Assembly (NCBI RefSeq): GCF_003173735.1
Contig: NZ_CP029551.1
Location: forward strand, 2,380,001-2,444,000
DNA length: 64,000 bases
Reading direction: 5' to 3'
Source: Methylobacterium radiodurans
Lineage (GTDB): Bacteria > Pseudomonadota > Alphaproteobacteria > Rhizobiales > Beijerinckiaceae
Below the pieces are notes generated by a model. It saw nothing but the letters and a program-made list of their open reading frames with translations, ran no database searches and was not told the DNA's origin. The position numbers were made by a program, and so were the translations under genes. Shown piece after piece: positions 37,845 through 47,329 of this stretch. Numbering within the stretch: position 1 is the stretch's first letter; each line of letters begins with the position of its first letter.

Positions 37845-39960
37845 CTAGGCGCGGCCGAGCATCTCCCGGATGCGTACGCCTAGGGTCTCGACCACAAAGG
37901 GCTTGGTCAGCACCGCCATGCCGGGCTCTAGGTGGCCGTTCCCGACGGCCGCGTTCTCGGCGTAGCCGGTGATGAACAGCACCTTCAGGCTCGGGCGCTT
38001 CACCCGGCCCGCATCCGCCATCTGGCGCCCATTCATGCCGCCTGGTAGGCCGACGTCGGTGACGAGCAGATCGATGCGCACGTCCGATTGCAGCACCTTC
38101 AGGCCCGACGCGCTGTCGCCAGCCTCGATGGCGGCGTAGCCGAGGTCTTCCAGCACTTCGGTCACCAGCATCCGCACGGTCGGTTCATCGTCGACCACGA
38201 GGACCGTCTCGCCCAGCTCGGCCCGCGGCGCTTCCGCGAGCGACGTTAGCGTGCCCGTCTCATCCGCGGGGCCGTGGTGGCGGGGCAGGTAGATGCACAC
38301 GGTCGTGCCCTGCTCGACCTCGGAGTAGATCCGCACCTGCCCCCCCCGACTGCTTGGCGAACCCGTAGATCATCGACAGGCCCAGGCCGGTGCCTTGACC
38401 GAGGGGCTTGGTCGTGAAGAACGGGTCGAACGCCTTGGCGATGACGTCGGGTGTCATGCCGGTGCCGGAGTCGGTGACGCACAGCGACAGGTACTGTCCG
38501 GGCGGAATGTCGTGCTGCCTCGCCGCGTGCTCGTCGAGCCATTTGTTGGCGGTCTCGACCGTGATGCGGCCCCCGTCCGGCATGGCGTCGCGGGCGTTGA
38601 TGCACAGGTTGAGCAACGCGTTCTCGAGCTGGTGCGGGTCGACCAGCGCGGGCCACAAGCCTGAGGCGCCGACCACCTCGACCGTGTTGGCGGGGCCAAC
38701 CGTGCGCTGGATCAGCTCCTCCATGCCGTGGACGAGGGCGTTCACGTCGGTCGGCTTCGGGTCGAGCGTCTGCTGCCGCGAGAAGGCGAGCAGGCGGTGG
38801 GTGAGCGCCGCTGCCCGCTTCGAGGCGCCCTGAGCTGCTGTCATGTAGCGGTCGAGGTCCGTCAGGCGGCCCTGGCTCAACCTTGTCCGCATGAGCTCCA
38901 GCGAGCCGGAGATGCCGGCCAGCAGGTTGTTGAAGTCGTGGGCGAGGCCGCCGGTCAGTTGCCCGACCGCTTCCATCTTCTGAGCTTGGCGCAATGCCTC
39001 CTCGGTCCGAGCGAGCGCCTCGGCCTGCGCCTTGATCACGGTCACGTCGCGGACCGAGGCGTAGATGAGCCCGTCGCGTGGGACCGCGTTCCAGGAAAAC
39101 CAGCGGTAGGTGCCGTCCTTGGCGCGGTAACGATTCTCGAACCCGAGCGCCGGCTCGCCGCGCACCAGCGCAGCGACGGAGCCCAAAGTGACCTCACGAT
39201 CGTCCGGGTGCACGTAGTCGAGGAAGGGCCGGCCCTTCATCTCGGCCTCGCTCCAGCCGAGCGTCCCGGCCCAGGCTGGGTTCAGGCTGACGAAGCGGCC
39301 TTCGAAGTTCGCCACCGACAGGAGATCGGAGCTTGCTTGCCAGACCTGGTCGCGCTCGGCTGTGCGGGCCGCCACCTCGCCCTGAAGGGAGGCGTTGAGC
39401 TCGGCCAACTCCCGCTCGGCGCGCTTCCAATCGGTGACATCGTAGCCGCCGACGAAGATGCCGGTGACGAGGCCGGCGTCGTCGCGGACCGGCTGGTAGA
39501 TGAAGTCGAGGTACCGCTCCTCGCCTTCGCCCGCGAGGCGGATCGGCATGCCCCGCGCGAGGAACGGCTCGCCGGTCGCGTAGACCCTGTCGAGCAGCTC
39601 GTAGAAGCCCTGGCCCTCAAGCTCCGGGAACACCTCGCGCACGCTCCGACCGACAAACAGGCGCGCTCCTGCGACCCTGACGTAGGCGTCGTTGACGTAC
39701 AAATAGCGGTGCTCCGGCCCGGTGAGAATGCAGGCGAAGCCCGGCATCTGCTGCAGGCTCAGGCGCTGCCGCTCGGCCTCAAGTTGCAGCCGGTGCTCCG
39801 CCTCGCGGCGTGCCGCCTCGGGGCGACCCAAGCCCCTCGGATCACGGCGTGCATTCGCGGCTGACACTGTAGGTCCACCGCAGGGGTGAGGCCGTTCGCT
39901 GGCACTCAGCACGTGTGTTGAAACGTGCAGACCTCTCAAAAAACGTTGGCTATGCCCCAC
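37845..39960 (-). pseudogene. PAS hybrid histidine kinase with receiver, split by a frameshift in an 8-C run
   Basis: The upstream frame gives two PAS domains (about 55-180 and 205-325), HisKA with GGLAHDFNNLLAGISG, and an ATPase down to GTGLGLSMIYGFAKQSGG. The plus strand then has eight C at 38340-38347; the paralogue at 25717-28704 keeps frame here. The extra base sends the kinase into a short wrong tail that stops at 38260. The other frame carries the end of the ATPase (MRIYSEVEQGTTVCIYLPRH) and a full receiver with VDDEPT, LLVTDVGLPGG and LTKPF. If real, the kinase loses its C-terminus and the receiver is uncoupled; slippage or an assembly error would restore it. Confidence 0.82.
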
Positions 39961-40189
39961 CCGTACTCCTGACCCTCAGCGGATCCCAACGGTGCATCTG
40001 GGAGAGGTCCGGTCGCACGTGCTATTCAGACGTCTGATGGCAGATCGCATTCCGCTTCTATCCCAGGAGCATGCGCGGCTGACCCTCTAGGTCAGTTTTA
40101 ATCCGTAGGCTGTCATAAAAATTTCGCCGACCCCGTGCTCAGGAGGTTTTCAGCGGTACAGGACCGCACGCATCGTCGGAGAGGTCGGC

Positions 40190-41827
40190 ATGGCAGGGTC
40201 AGCGATCGGCGGCTACGCGCCGGGCCGAGATCGAGCGGCGCCGGAGCCCCACCACGGTCGCCCGAATCTCGATGGCCATCGCTCCATCCTCGCGGCCGTC
40301 GTCTTCACGGGCGCCATCGCCGCCGCCCTCCTCTACGTCGCCTACAGCATCTACCTCGACGTCGACGCCACCGGCGTCCAGGTCACCACCTACCTGCCCT
40401 ACATCCTGCTCTTCGTGGCGCTCGTCATCGCGCTCGGCTTCGAGTTCGTGAACGGCTTCCACGACACCGCCAACGCCGTCGCGACCGTCATCTACACGCA
40501 CTCGCTGCCGGCCAACGTCGCCGTCGTCTGGTCCGGATTCTTCAACTTCCTCGGCGTGCTCCTGTCCTCGGGCGCTGTCGCCTTCGGCATCGTCAGCCTG
40601 CTGCCGGTCGAGCTGATCCTGCAGGTCGGGTCGGGGGCGGGCTTCGCGATGGTCTTCGCCCTTCTGATCGCCGCCATCATCTGGAACCTCGGGACCTGGT
40701 ACTTCGGCCTGCCGGCCTCCTCGTCGCACACCCTGATCGGCTCGATCATCGGCGTCGGCGTCGCCAACGCCCTCATGCACGGCCGCTCGGGCACGTCCGG
40801 CGTCGACTGGACGAAGGCCACCGAGATCGGCTGGTCGCTGCTGCTCTCGCCCGTCTTCGGCTTCCTGGCAGCCGGTGGGCTGCTGCTCGTCCTGCGCTTC
40901 CTGGTGCGCAATCCCGCCCTCTACGCCGAGCCCAAGGGCAAGTAGCCGCCGCCCTGGTGGATCCGCGGCCTCCTGATCGCGACCTGCACGGGCGTCTCCT
41001 TCGCGCACGGCTCGAACGACGGGCAGAAGGGCATGGGCCTGATCATGCTCATCCTGATCGGCACCGTACCGACTGCCTACGCCCTCAACCGCGCCCTGCC
41101 GGATTCCTCGGTGGCGCAGTTCCGGCTGGTCTCGCAGGCAGCCTCCGCGGTGGTGGCGAGGAAGGCTGCCGGCTACGGCATCATCGGCGATCCTCGCCCG
41201 GCGGTGACGGCCTACGTCGCCGCCCGCAAGATCGAGGGCGGCACCTACCCGTCGCTCTCGATCCTGATCGGGCAGATCGGTGAGCAGGTCGACCGGTACG
41301 GCACCCTGGCGAAGGTCCCGGCCGAGGCGGTGGGCAACACCCGCAACGACATGTACCTCGCCTCCGAGGCCGTCCGCTTCCTGATGAAGGACAAGGAGAG
41401 CGAGCTCTCGCCCGCCGAGGTCGGCGCGCTCGACGCCTACAAGAAGAGCCTCGACGAGGCGACGCGCTTCATCCCGACCTGGGTGAAGGTCGCCGTGGCG
41501 ATCGCGCTGGGCCTCGGCACGATGGTGGGCTGGAAGCGCATCGTGATCACGGTGGGCGAGAGGATCGGCAAGACCCACCTGACCTACGCCCAGGGTGCCT
41601 CCGCGGAGCTGGTGGCCGCGGGCACGATCGGCGCGGCCGACATGTTCGGCCTGCCGGTCTCGACCACGCACGTGCTCTCGTCGGGTGTCGCGGGCACCAT
41701 GGCCGCCAACCGATCCGGCCTTCAGGTCGCGACCCTGCGCAACCTGGCCATGGCCTGGGTGCTCACCCTGCCGGTCGCGATGCTCCTGTCCGGCACGCTC
41801 TACGTGATCTTTTCGCGCCTGTTCTGA
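40190..41827 (+). pseudogene. pit: PiT family inorganic phosphate transporter, interrupted by an amber stop
   Basis: One frame of about 545 codons with a single TAG at 40943-40945. The first half has the PiT signature GFEFVNGFHDTANAVATVIY; the second half, in the same frame, has the matching GVSFAHGSNDGQKGMGLIML. These paired GxNDxxN/G motifs bind phosphate and cation. PiT proteins import metal-phosphate (MgHPO4) by proton symport. The stop lies in the loop between halves, after EPKGK and before PPPWWIRGLLI. Everything else is intact, so the damage is recent, an error, or read through. The corA gene follows 6 bp later. Confidence 0.85.
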
Positions 41828-41833
41828 ACCGGG

Positions 41834-42877
41834 ATGACCGCTGCATCGCCGATGCCGGCTCGCCTCCTCTGCGACGAGCCGGCGCTTCCGGGCCTTCTCT
41901 GGGCCATGCGCTTCGACGAGGGTGGCCGCGGCCACCTCGTCGGCCACGCGGAGGTGCTGCTTAGTCCGGGGAGCTTCGGCGAGGGCTTCACCTGGCTGCA
42001 CTTCAACCTGAACGACGCGCGGCTGGCCGACCTCGTCGCCGAGGGCCGGCTCGGTCCACGGCGCCTCACCGGGGCCGCCTTCGCCAGCGATCCGCACCAG
42101 CGCCTCCTGGTCGAGGACGGCCATATCGGCGGCGTCGTGGCCGATCTCGTGCGCGAGGCCGGCGCGCCCGCCAAGGTCGATGCGGGCGGGCGACTGCATT
42201 TCGTGATGGGGCCGCGCCTCCTCGCGAGCGGCCGGCGCCACCCCGTCGTCGGACCCGACGTGGCCCGCGATGCTGCGAGCGAGGGGCAGTGCATCCTCGC
42301 GCCCGTCCAGCTCCTGGAGATCATCGTCGAGCAGGTCGTCGCCGCGATGGCGGAGACCGGCGGCCGCCTCGCCGACGAGCTCGACGAGATCGAGGACCAC
42401 ATCCTCGACGAGCGCGTCCGCGGCGAGAGGCGGCGGCTCGGCCCGATCCGCCGCGACGCGGTCCGGCTGCACAGGCAGCTGCTGGGCCTGCGCGCGGTCT
42501 TCCACCGCTTGGAGACGGCCGCCGCCGACGAGCAGATCCCGGCCGCGGCCGTCGCCGCCGCCGTCCGGATCGCGCAGCGGCTCGACGCCCTCGACCGGGA
42601 CATGGTGATGCTCGCCGACCGCTCGCGCCTGATGCAGGAGGAGCTGGCCTCCTACCTCGCCCAGGCCTCGAACCGGCAGCTCTACACCCTGTCGGTGCTC
42701 ACCGCCCTGTTCCTGCCGCCGACGCTGGTGACCGGCCTGTTCGGCATGAACACCAAGGGGCTGCCGCTCGCGGACAACGAGAGCGGCTCCTCGGTCGCCA
42801 TCGCGGTCGCCGTCGCCTCGGCGCTCGCGGCCTTCGCGCTGATCCGCGGCCTCGGCATCCGCCCGCCCCGCGACTGA
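41834..42877 (+). CDS. CorA family divalent cation transporter (ZntB-like)
   Basis: 347 residues. A long cytoplasmic domain, mostly helical and acidic, precedes two C-terminal membrane spans with the CorA signature as LVTGLFGMNTKGLPL near residue 305. The GMN tripeptide forms the pore mouth. After GMN it has TKGLPL, nearer to ZntB-type members than to the classic PEL of CorA, so Mg2+, Zn2+ or another ion is possible. It starts 6 bp after the phosphate transporter gene and is surely co-transcribed with it, which favours Mg2+ because PiT carries metal-phosphate. Confidence 0.88.
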   Translation: MTAASPMPARLLCDEPALPGLLWAMRFDEGGRGHLVGHAEVLLSPGSFGEGFTWLHFNLNDARLADLVAEGRLGPRRLTGAAFASDPHQRLLVEDGHIGGVVADLVREAGAPAKVDAGGRLHFVMGPRLLASGRRHPVVGPDVARDAASEGQCILAPVQLLEIIVEQVVAAMAETGGRLADELDEIEDHILDERVRGERRRLGPIRRDAVRLHRQLLGLRAVFHRLETAAADEQIPAAAVAAAVRIAQRLDALDRDMVMLADRSRLMQEELASYLAQASNRQLYTLSVLTALFLPPTLVTGLFGMNTKGLPLADNESGSSVAIAVAVASALAAFALIRGLGIRPPRD

Positions 42878-42882
42878 GCGCT

Positions 42883-44403
42883 TCAGTAGCGGATCGTGGC
42901 GCGCAGGCCGAACACGGCGGCGTTGCGGATCCGCGCGCCGTCGGGATCGCGCGGGTTGCCGACGCCGCCGCCGGGCTTGAACACGTACTGGATGCTGGGC
43001 TGCACGGCGACGCCTGGACCGAGCACCGCCTGGTAGGTCGCCTCCACCACGGTCTCCGCGCTGCGGCGCGGGCCCGGGACGCCGCCGAACGCCGCGGTCT
43101 CGACGTCGAGCCGGCGGGCGGCGCCGGAGATACGGGCGTGGCCGACCGCGAGCCCCATCGTGTCGTCGGACCGGCCGCGGAACAGCCCTCGGTAGGCGAT
43201 GCCGGCATCCAGGTAGAGGTCGATCAGGTTGCGGTCGCCGGGCGAGCCCGCGGCGCGCAGGAACACGCTGGCGCCGTCGTTGGGGTCGTTCGGCTCCCGG
43301 TAGATCGTCTGGTCGACGAGCCCGTAGATCCCGCCGTCGCCGCCGAGCCGCCGCCCGATCCCCGAACTCGCCGGGTCGGCCAGCGACCGGCCCTCCGCGT
43401 CGCGGCCGAGCGCGTTGAAGCGGCCGAACTGGTACCAGCCGCCGAGCGTGACCGTGCCGGGCTCGCCCACGGAGCCCGGCGCGATGTTGTAGGCGTAGGA
43501 GACCTCCGCGATGGCGAGCGCCGGGTCGGTGAGCGGGAAGCGGGTGCCGGTGCGGTTGCGCCGCTGCGGGTCGGGCTCGCGGCCGAGGCGGTCGGGCCCG
43601 CCCGGATCGCCGTCGTAGAGACCGGCCTGGAAGGACAGGTTGGCGTTGGGCACGACTTTTACGCGAACGCCCGGAGAGGCCAATGGGTAGGACGGGCCCC
43701 CGCCCCTGAGGTTGCTCGCCAGGATTGCGGCCCAGCCGAGGGAGCCGTTGGTGAACAGGATGCCGGTCTGGCTGACCATGTACTCGGTATCGGTGGCGAG
43801 CTGCCCCACGCGCACCGCGAGCCGGCCGTCGAACAAGCTCTGCTCGAACCAAACCTCGTTGAGGCGCGAGGCCGAGAGAGCCTCGATGTCGCTCACGGTC
43901 AGCAGGTTGCCGACATAGGAGCGCGACGCACCGCGTCCGTGGACCTGGTAGAAGGTCGTGTGGAGGGCGCCGCCCTTCCAACCCGCCAGGGTATCGAGGT
44001 CGACATCGACGTCGACATCCACCAGCCCGAGCGTCGCAGTGCCCCGCCGCATGCCGCCGCGGGCCGTGTGGACGGCTTCAGTGAAGTAGATCAGGTCGTA
44101 GGTGATGCCGCGCGCGCGCAGGAAGGCGCGGTACCCGCCCGGGTCTCCGGCCGGGCCGAGCAGATCCTGGATCGTGCTCGTCACCTCCGCCGAGCGCTGC
44201 GCCGAGAAGACCGGCTGGGCGACGGAGGTCTGGGGATCGCCGCCCGCGCCCGCATCGGACCCGATGGCGAAGCCCTCGGTGGCCACGCGGGCGGCCTCGC
44301 TCAGAACGTCGAGGGGTGGCTGCGCGACCGCCGCGGAGCCCGACATCAGCGAGCTTGCAAGTGCGAGGGACCGCACCTGCGGTGTGCAGAGGCCGCGAAA
44401 CAT
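42883..44403 (-). CDS. OprB-family carbohydrate-selective porin
   Basis: 506 residues. The signal peptide runs from MFRGLCTPQVRSLALASSLM to an AVAQ-type site near residue 28. The rest is rich in alternating beta strands and ends in Arg-Tyr (ATIRY), an aromatic-terminated outer membrane barrel. OprB features include GITYDLIYFTEAVHTARGGM, TFYQVHGRGASRSYVGN and LNEVWFEQSLFDGRLAVRVG. It forms a diffusion channel in the outer membrane, often for sugars. The ATG at 44403 was chosen for the signal peptide; a longer frame upstream has none. It is convergent with corA, with only 5 bp between stops. Confidence 0.87.
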   Translation of the reverse strand: MFRGLCTPQVRSLALASSLMSGSAAVAQPPLDVLSEAARVATEGFAIGSDAGAGGDPQTSVAQPVFSAQRSAEVTSTIQDLLGPAGDPGGYRAFLRARGITYDLIYFTEAVHTARGGMRRGTATLGLVDVDVDVDLDTLAGWKGGALHTTFYQVHGRGASRSYVGNLLTVSDIEALSASRLNEVWFEQSLFDGRLAVRVGQLATDTEYMVSQTGILFTNGSLGWAAILASNLRGGGPSYPLASPGVRVKVVPNANLSFQAGLYDGDPGGPDRLGREPDPQRRNRTGTRFPLTDPALAIAEVSYAYNIAPGSVGEPGTVTLGGWYQFGRFNALGRDAEGRSLADPASSGIGRRLGGDGGIYGLVDQTIYREPNDPNDGASVFLRAAGSPGDRNLIDLYLDAGIAYRGLFRGRSDDTMGLAVGHARISGAARRLDVETAAFGGVPGPRRSAETVVEATYQAVLGPGVAVQPSIQYVFKPGGGVGNPRDPDGARIRNAAVFGLRATIRY

Positions 44404-44574
44404 CGTGTACCCCGCGCCCCTCCGTCGGTTCTGCCCGCCAAACCACGAGCGCTCAGGACGCTCGTGCAGGGCAGGCGATGTCTCGACCCGAGGGAGGAAA
44501 AGCCGACCCTCGCGCCCGCCAACCATCACCGCAGCAGCCCGGGATGGATCCGAGGCCGCTGCTCCCCCCACTGC

Positions 44575-45498
44575 TCAATACCGCGCCGCCACGTACATCT
44601 CGGCCGGGATCGGTCCGCGCACGTAATCCGCGTGGCGCTCGCGCGGCGGCAGCCGTACCGGGGGACGCTCGACCTCACCGTAGGGGATCTGCTCCAGGAT
44701 GTGGCTGATGCAGTTGAGGCGCGCCCGCTTCTTATCCACCGCCTCGACCACCCGCCAGGGTGCTTCGGGAATGTGGGTGCGCGCCAGCATGTCCTCCTTG
44801 GCCCGGGTGTAGTCCTCCCAGCGGCGGCGCGATTCGACGTCCATCGGCGAGAGCTTCCACTGCTTGAGCGGGTCCTCGATCCGCATCCGGAAGCGGAGTT
44901 CCTGCTCCGCGTCGGTGATCGAGAACCAGTACTTGAGCAGGACGATCCCTGAGCGCACCAGCATGCGCTCGAACTCCGGCACCGAGCGAAAGAACTCCTC
45001 GACCTCGGCCTCGCTGCAGAAGCCCATCACCCGCTCGACACCGGCACGGTTGTACCACGAGCGGTCGAACAGCACGATCTCGCCAGCGGCCGGCAGATGC
45101 GCGACGTAGCGCTGGAAGTACCATTGCGTGCGCTCGCGCTCGCTCGGCGCGGGCAGCGCCGCGACGCGGCAGACGCGCGGGTTGAGGCGCTGGGTGATCC
45201 GCTTGATCACGCCGCCCTTGCCGGCCGAGTCGCGGCCCTCGAACAGGACCACCACCCGGAGCTTCCTGTCCTGCACCCAGTCCTGGAGCTGGACCAGCTC
45301 GTGCTGCAGGCGGAGCAGCTCGCGGAAGTATAGTTTGCGGCTCAGCGCATCGGGTCGTGCCTCGCCGGACCGCGCCTCGAGGCGCTCCAGGCGCTCGTCT
45401 TCGAGCTCCAGCTCGAACTCCTCGTCGTAGCTGTCGGCGAGCTCGCGGCGGATCGCCTCTATGTCGGCCTCGTGAGGTGTGCGTTCGTCAGGCATCAT
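44575..45498 (-). CDS. ppk2: Polyphosphate kinase 2 (PPK2)
   Basis: 307 residues. Walker A-like VVVLFEGRDSAGKGGVIKRI and the lid/Walker B region EIVLFDRSWYNRAGVERVMG are the PPK2 hallmarks, with KYWFSITDAEQELRFRMRIE downstream. PPK2 enzymes transfer phosphate between polyphosphate and nucleotides, usually making GTP or ATP from the diphosphates. The N-terminus holds an acidic helical stretch. Starts at 45498 and 45495 (MM) are equivalent; a much longer frame upstream enters IS sequence and was rejected. Its closeness to pit and corA fits a phosphate-storage theme, but it is on the opposite strand. Confidence 0.93.
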   Translation of the reverse strand: MMPDERTPHEADIEAIRRELADSYDEEFELELEDERLERLEARSGEARPDALSRKLYFRELLRLQHELVQLQDWVQDRKLRVVVLFEGRDSAGKGGVIKRITQRLNPRVCRVAALPAPSERERTQWYFQRYVAHLPAAGEIVLFDRSWYNRAGVERVMGFCSEAEVEEFFRSVPEFERMLVRSGIVLLKYWFSITDAEQELRFRMRIEDPLKQWKLSPMDVESRRRWEDYTRAKEDMLARTHIPEAPWRVVEAVDKKRARLNCISHILEQIPYGEVERPPVRLPPRERHADYVRGPIPAEMYVAARY

Positions 45499-45765
45499 CG
45501 TCGCCACTTCGAAGGTGCAAGGAGGATTGGCGATAGGATCAGGCTTCCATGACAAGACTGAGAAGCCTGGACCGGCTGGCCGGAAGAGGTCGGGACTATC
45601 CGGCTCCTCGGTGGCCGCATCGCGGTCCGCGCTCTGCGGCGGCGTCAGGACCACTCCGACGTCATCGACCGCCGTCGCGACCTGATCCGGAGCCGGTTCT
45701 GGTGCGTTGTCGATCCGAGGCCGCAGCGTGTCAGGGTACGCACGTTGTGGCCTTTGACCTGGGGT

Positions 45766-46109
45766 AGGCGGAAGGCCAGCTCGGGGAAGCTGACAGGCGC
45801 GGGCGGCCGATAGCCTAGGGACGCGTGCGGCCGGACGCGGTTGTAGGTGTTCTGCCACAGGGCGATTGCAGCCTGGGCTTCCTGGAGCGCGTAGACGATC
45901 TCTTGGCGCAGGCACTCGTCGCGCAGCTTGCCGTTGAAGCTCTCACAGTACCCGTCCTCCCACGGTGAGCCCGGGGCGACGTACTTGATCTGCGAGCCTG
46001 TCTTGGCGACCCGCTTGCGCAGTGCCTTCTGTCCTCGCCGCATGTCCGACTCCTTCGGTCCTGGCTGATCCTCTCAATCAGCCCGGTCCAAAACCAGCCG
46101 GTCAGGTCA
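45766..46109 (-). mobile_element. IS3-family fragment, copy 3 (left end fused to orfB 3' part)
   Basis: The minus strand begins with the left inverted repeat of the 28879/52799 element, and MRRGQK starts its orfA. It then jumps straight into orfB at ALRKRVAKTGSQIKYVAPGS and runs through YCESFNGKLRDECLRQEIVY to FRLP. About 800 bp of the interior are missing. The far end stops without the right inverted repeat, near 45766. The left repeat abuts the truncated Crp/Fnr gene. Confidence 0.8.
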
Positions 46110-46382
46110 CAGGTCGCACACCTCTTCTGTGAGCTGTCCCTGAAGCTCCAGGCGGTGGGGCTAGCCGATCACTACCGCTGTCCGCTGCCGATCACGCAGG
46201 TCGATCTGGCCGATGTGTTGGGTCTCACCAGCGTGCACATCAATCGCGTGCTGAGGGAGATGCGCAGCCTGGCTTTGATCACGCTGTGCGAGCAGACACT
46301 GGTGATTGAAGCTTTGGATGAACTTTTGCGGATCGCGGAGTTTGATCCTGCATACCTACAGCTTGAACCCCAAGTAGCCTGA
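46110..46382 (+). pseudogene. Crp/Fnr family regulator, C-terminal fragment
   Basis: About 90 codons, with no start after the IS3 end at 46109. It reads VAHLFCELSLKLQAVGLADH then the helix-turn-helix region PITQVDLADVLGLTSVHINR with VLREMRSLALI. This is the DNA-binding end of a Crp/Fnr protein of the type abundant in Methylobacterium and Bradyrhizobium. The cyclic-nucleotide-binding domain is gone, cut off by the IS3 element. Confidence 0.85.
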
Positions 46383-46455
46383 TGAACCTTCGCCTACAGC
46401 CTGTTCAGGTTACAACGGGAAGCGGTGATAAGGATAGCTACCTCGTTTTCTCTGA

Positions 46456-47146
46456 GAGTCCGTCCGACAAGTCATGATCCCCGTCCGATACGTCGAACAA
46501 GGATTATGACAGCGGCGGCGTAGCGGAAGGCCTGTGCTGAGGCGAGAGTGGTCTCTGGGTCCTTCCAGAGGCGGCGGTTGCGGCTGATCCAGGCGAAGAA
46601 GCGCTCGACGCCCCAGCGGCGTGGGTGGACGGCGAAGCCGACCTGTCCGGGTGGCTTGCGTACGATCTCGACATTGATGCTCGTGGCGTTCGCCGGCTGA
46701 TCGCCAGTGTAACCCGCATCGGCGAACGCCTTGGTGATGAATGGAAAAGTTCGGCGCGACAGGCGCAGCACCGGCACCGCTCCGTCGCGATCCTGCACGT
46801 CGGCGGGCTGCGGATCGAGGACGAGGGCGCGCCCGTCCGTGTCGACCAGAGCTTGGCGCTTACGACCCTTCACCGTCTTGCCGGCATCGTAGCCGCGCGG
46901 CCCGCCACTCTCGGTGGTCTTGATGCTCTGGCTGTCCAGAACCGCCGCGGATGGCGAAGCTTCACGGCCGACCCGTTCACGGTCGGCCATGACGAGGTGG
47001 TGGTTGATTCGGCCGAACAGGCCATCGTCGCGCCACCGACTGAAGTAGCCGTAGGTGGTCGAGCGGGGCGGCAAGTCCTTAGGGATCAGACGCCACGCGA
47101 TCCCGCTGCGCAGCACGTAGAAGATCGCGTTCAAGATCTCCCGCAT
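46456..47146 (-). mobile_element. IS5-family element, 5'-truncated, with transposase fragment
   Basis: The transposase part (46472-47146, 224 residues) lacks roughly the first 50 residues of IS5-type proteins. It keeps WRLIPKDLPPRSTTYGYFSR, the catalytic AVLDSQSIKTTESGGPRGYD, GYTGDQPANA and the end motif GVERFFAWISRNRRLWKD. The element end is GAGTCCGTCCGACAAGTC at 46456, shared with the fragment at 48753. The sequence before 47146 is AT-rich and unrelated, so the 5' end is lost. It is probably inactive. Confidence 0.82.
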
Positions 47147-47329
47147 TTTGATTTAAGTTATTGCAGGAAATTGCGGGATGATTGTCTGCGCTGGCATGCT
47201 CCTATCATTTCAGGGATCGACCGGCTGCCTGAGAGCAGGCCCAAAATAAATCACTAAAATAACCCATTAATGAAATATAATTTTTCAAATATGCACTACA
47301 GTATCATAACCTGATGAGGATATGTCGCG

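Noticed and set aside
40199..43981. A 1260-codon open frame on the minus strand across pit, corA and the porin.
   Set aside because: It is an antisense shadow of high-GC codons: composition is Arg/Gly/Asp-rich low-complexity, while the opposite-strand frames show known families. The same holds for long frames at 78-1892, 9232-11262, 17638-19989, 42289-44952, 54509-56560 and 58280-60586.
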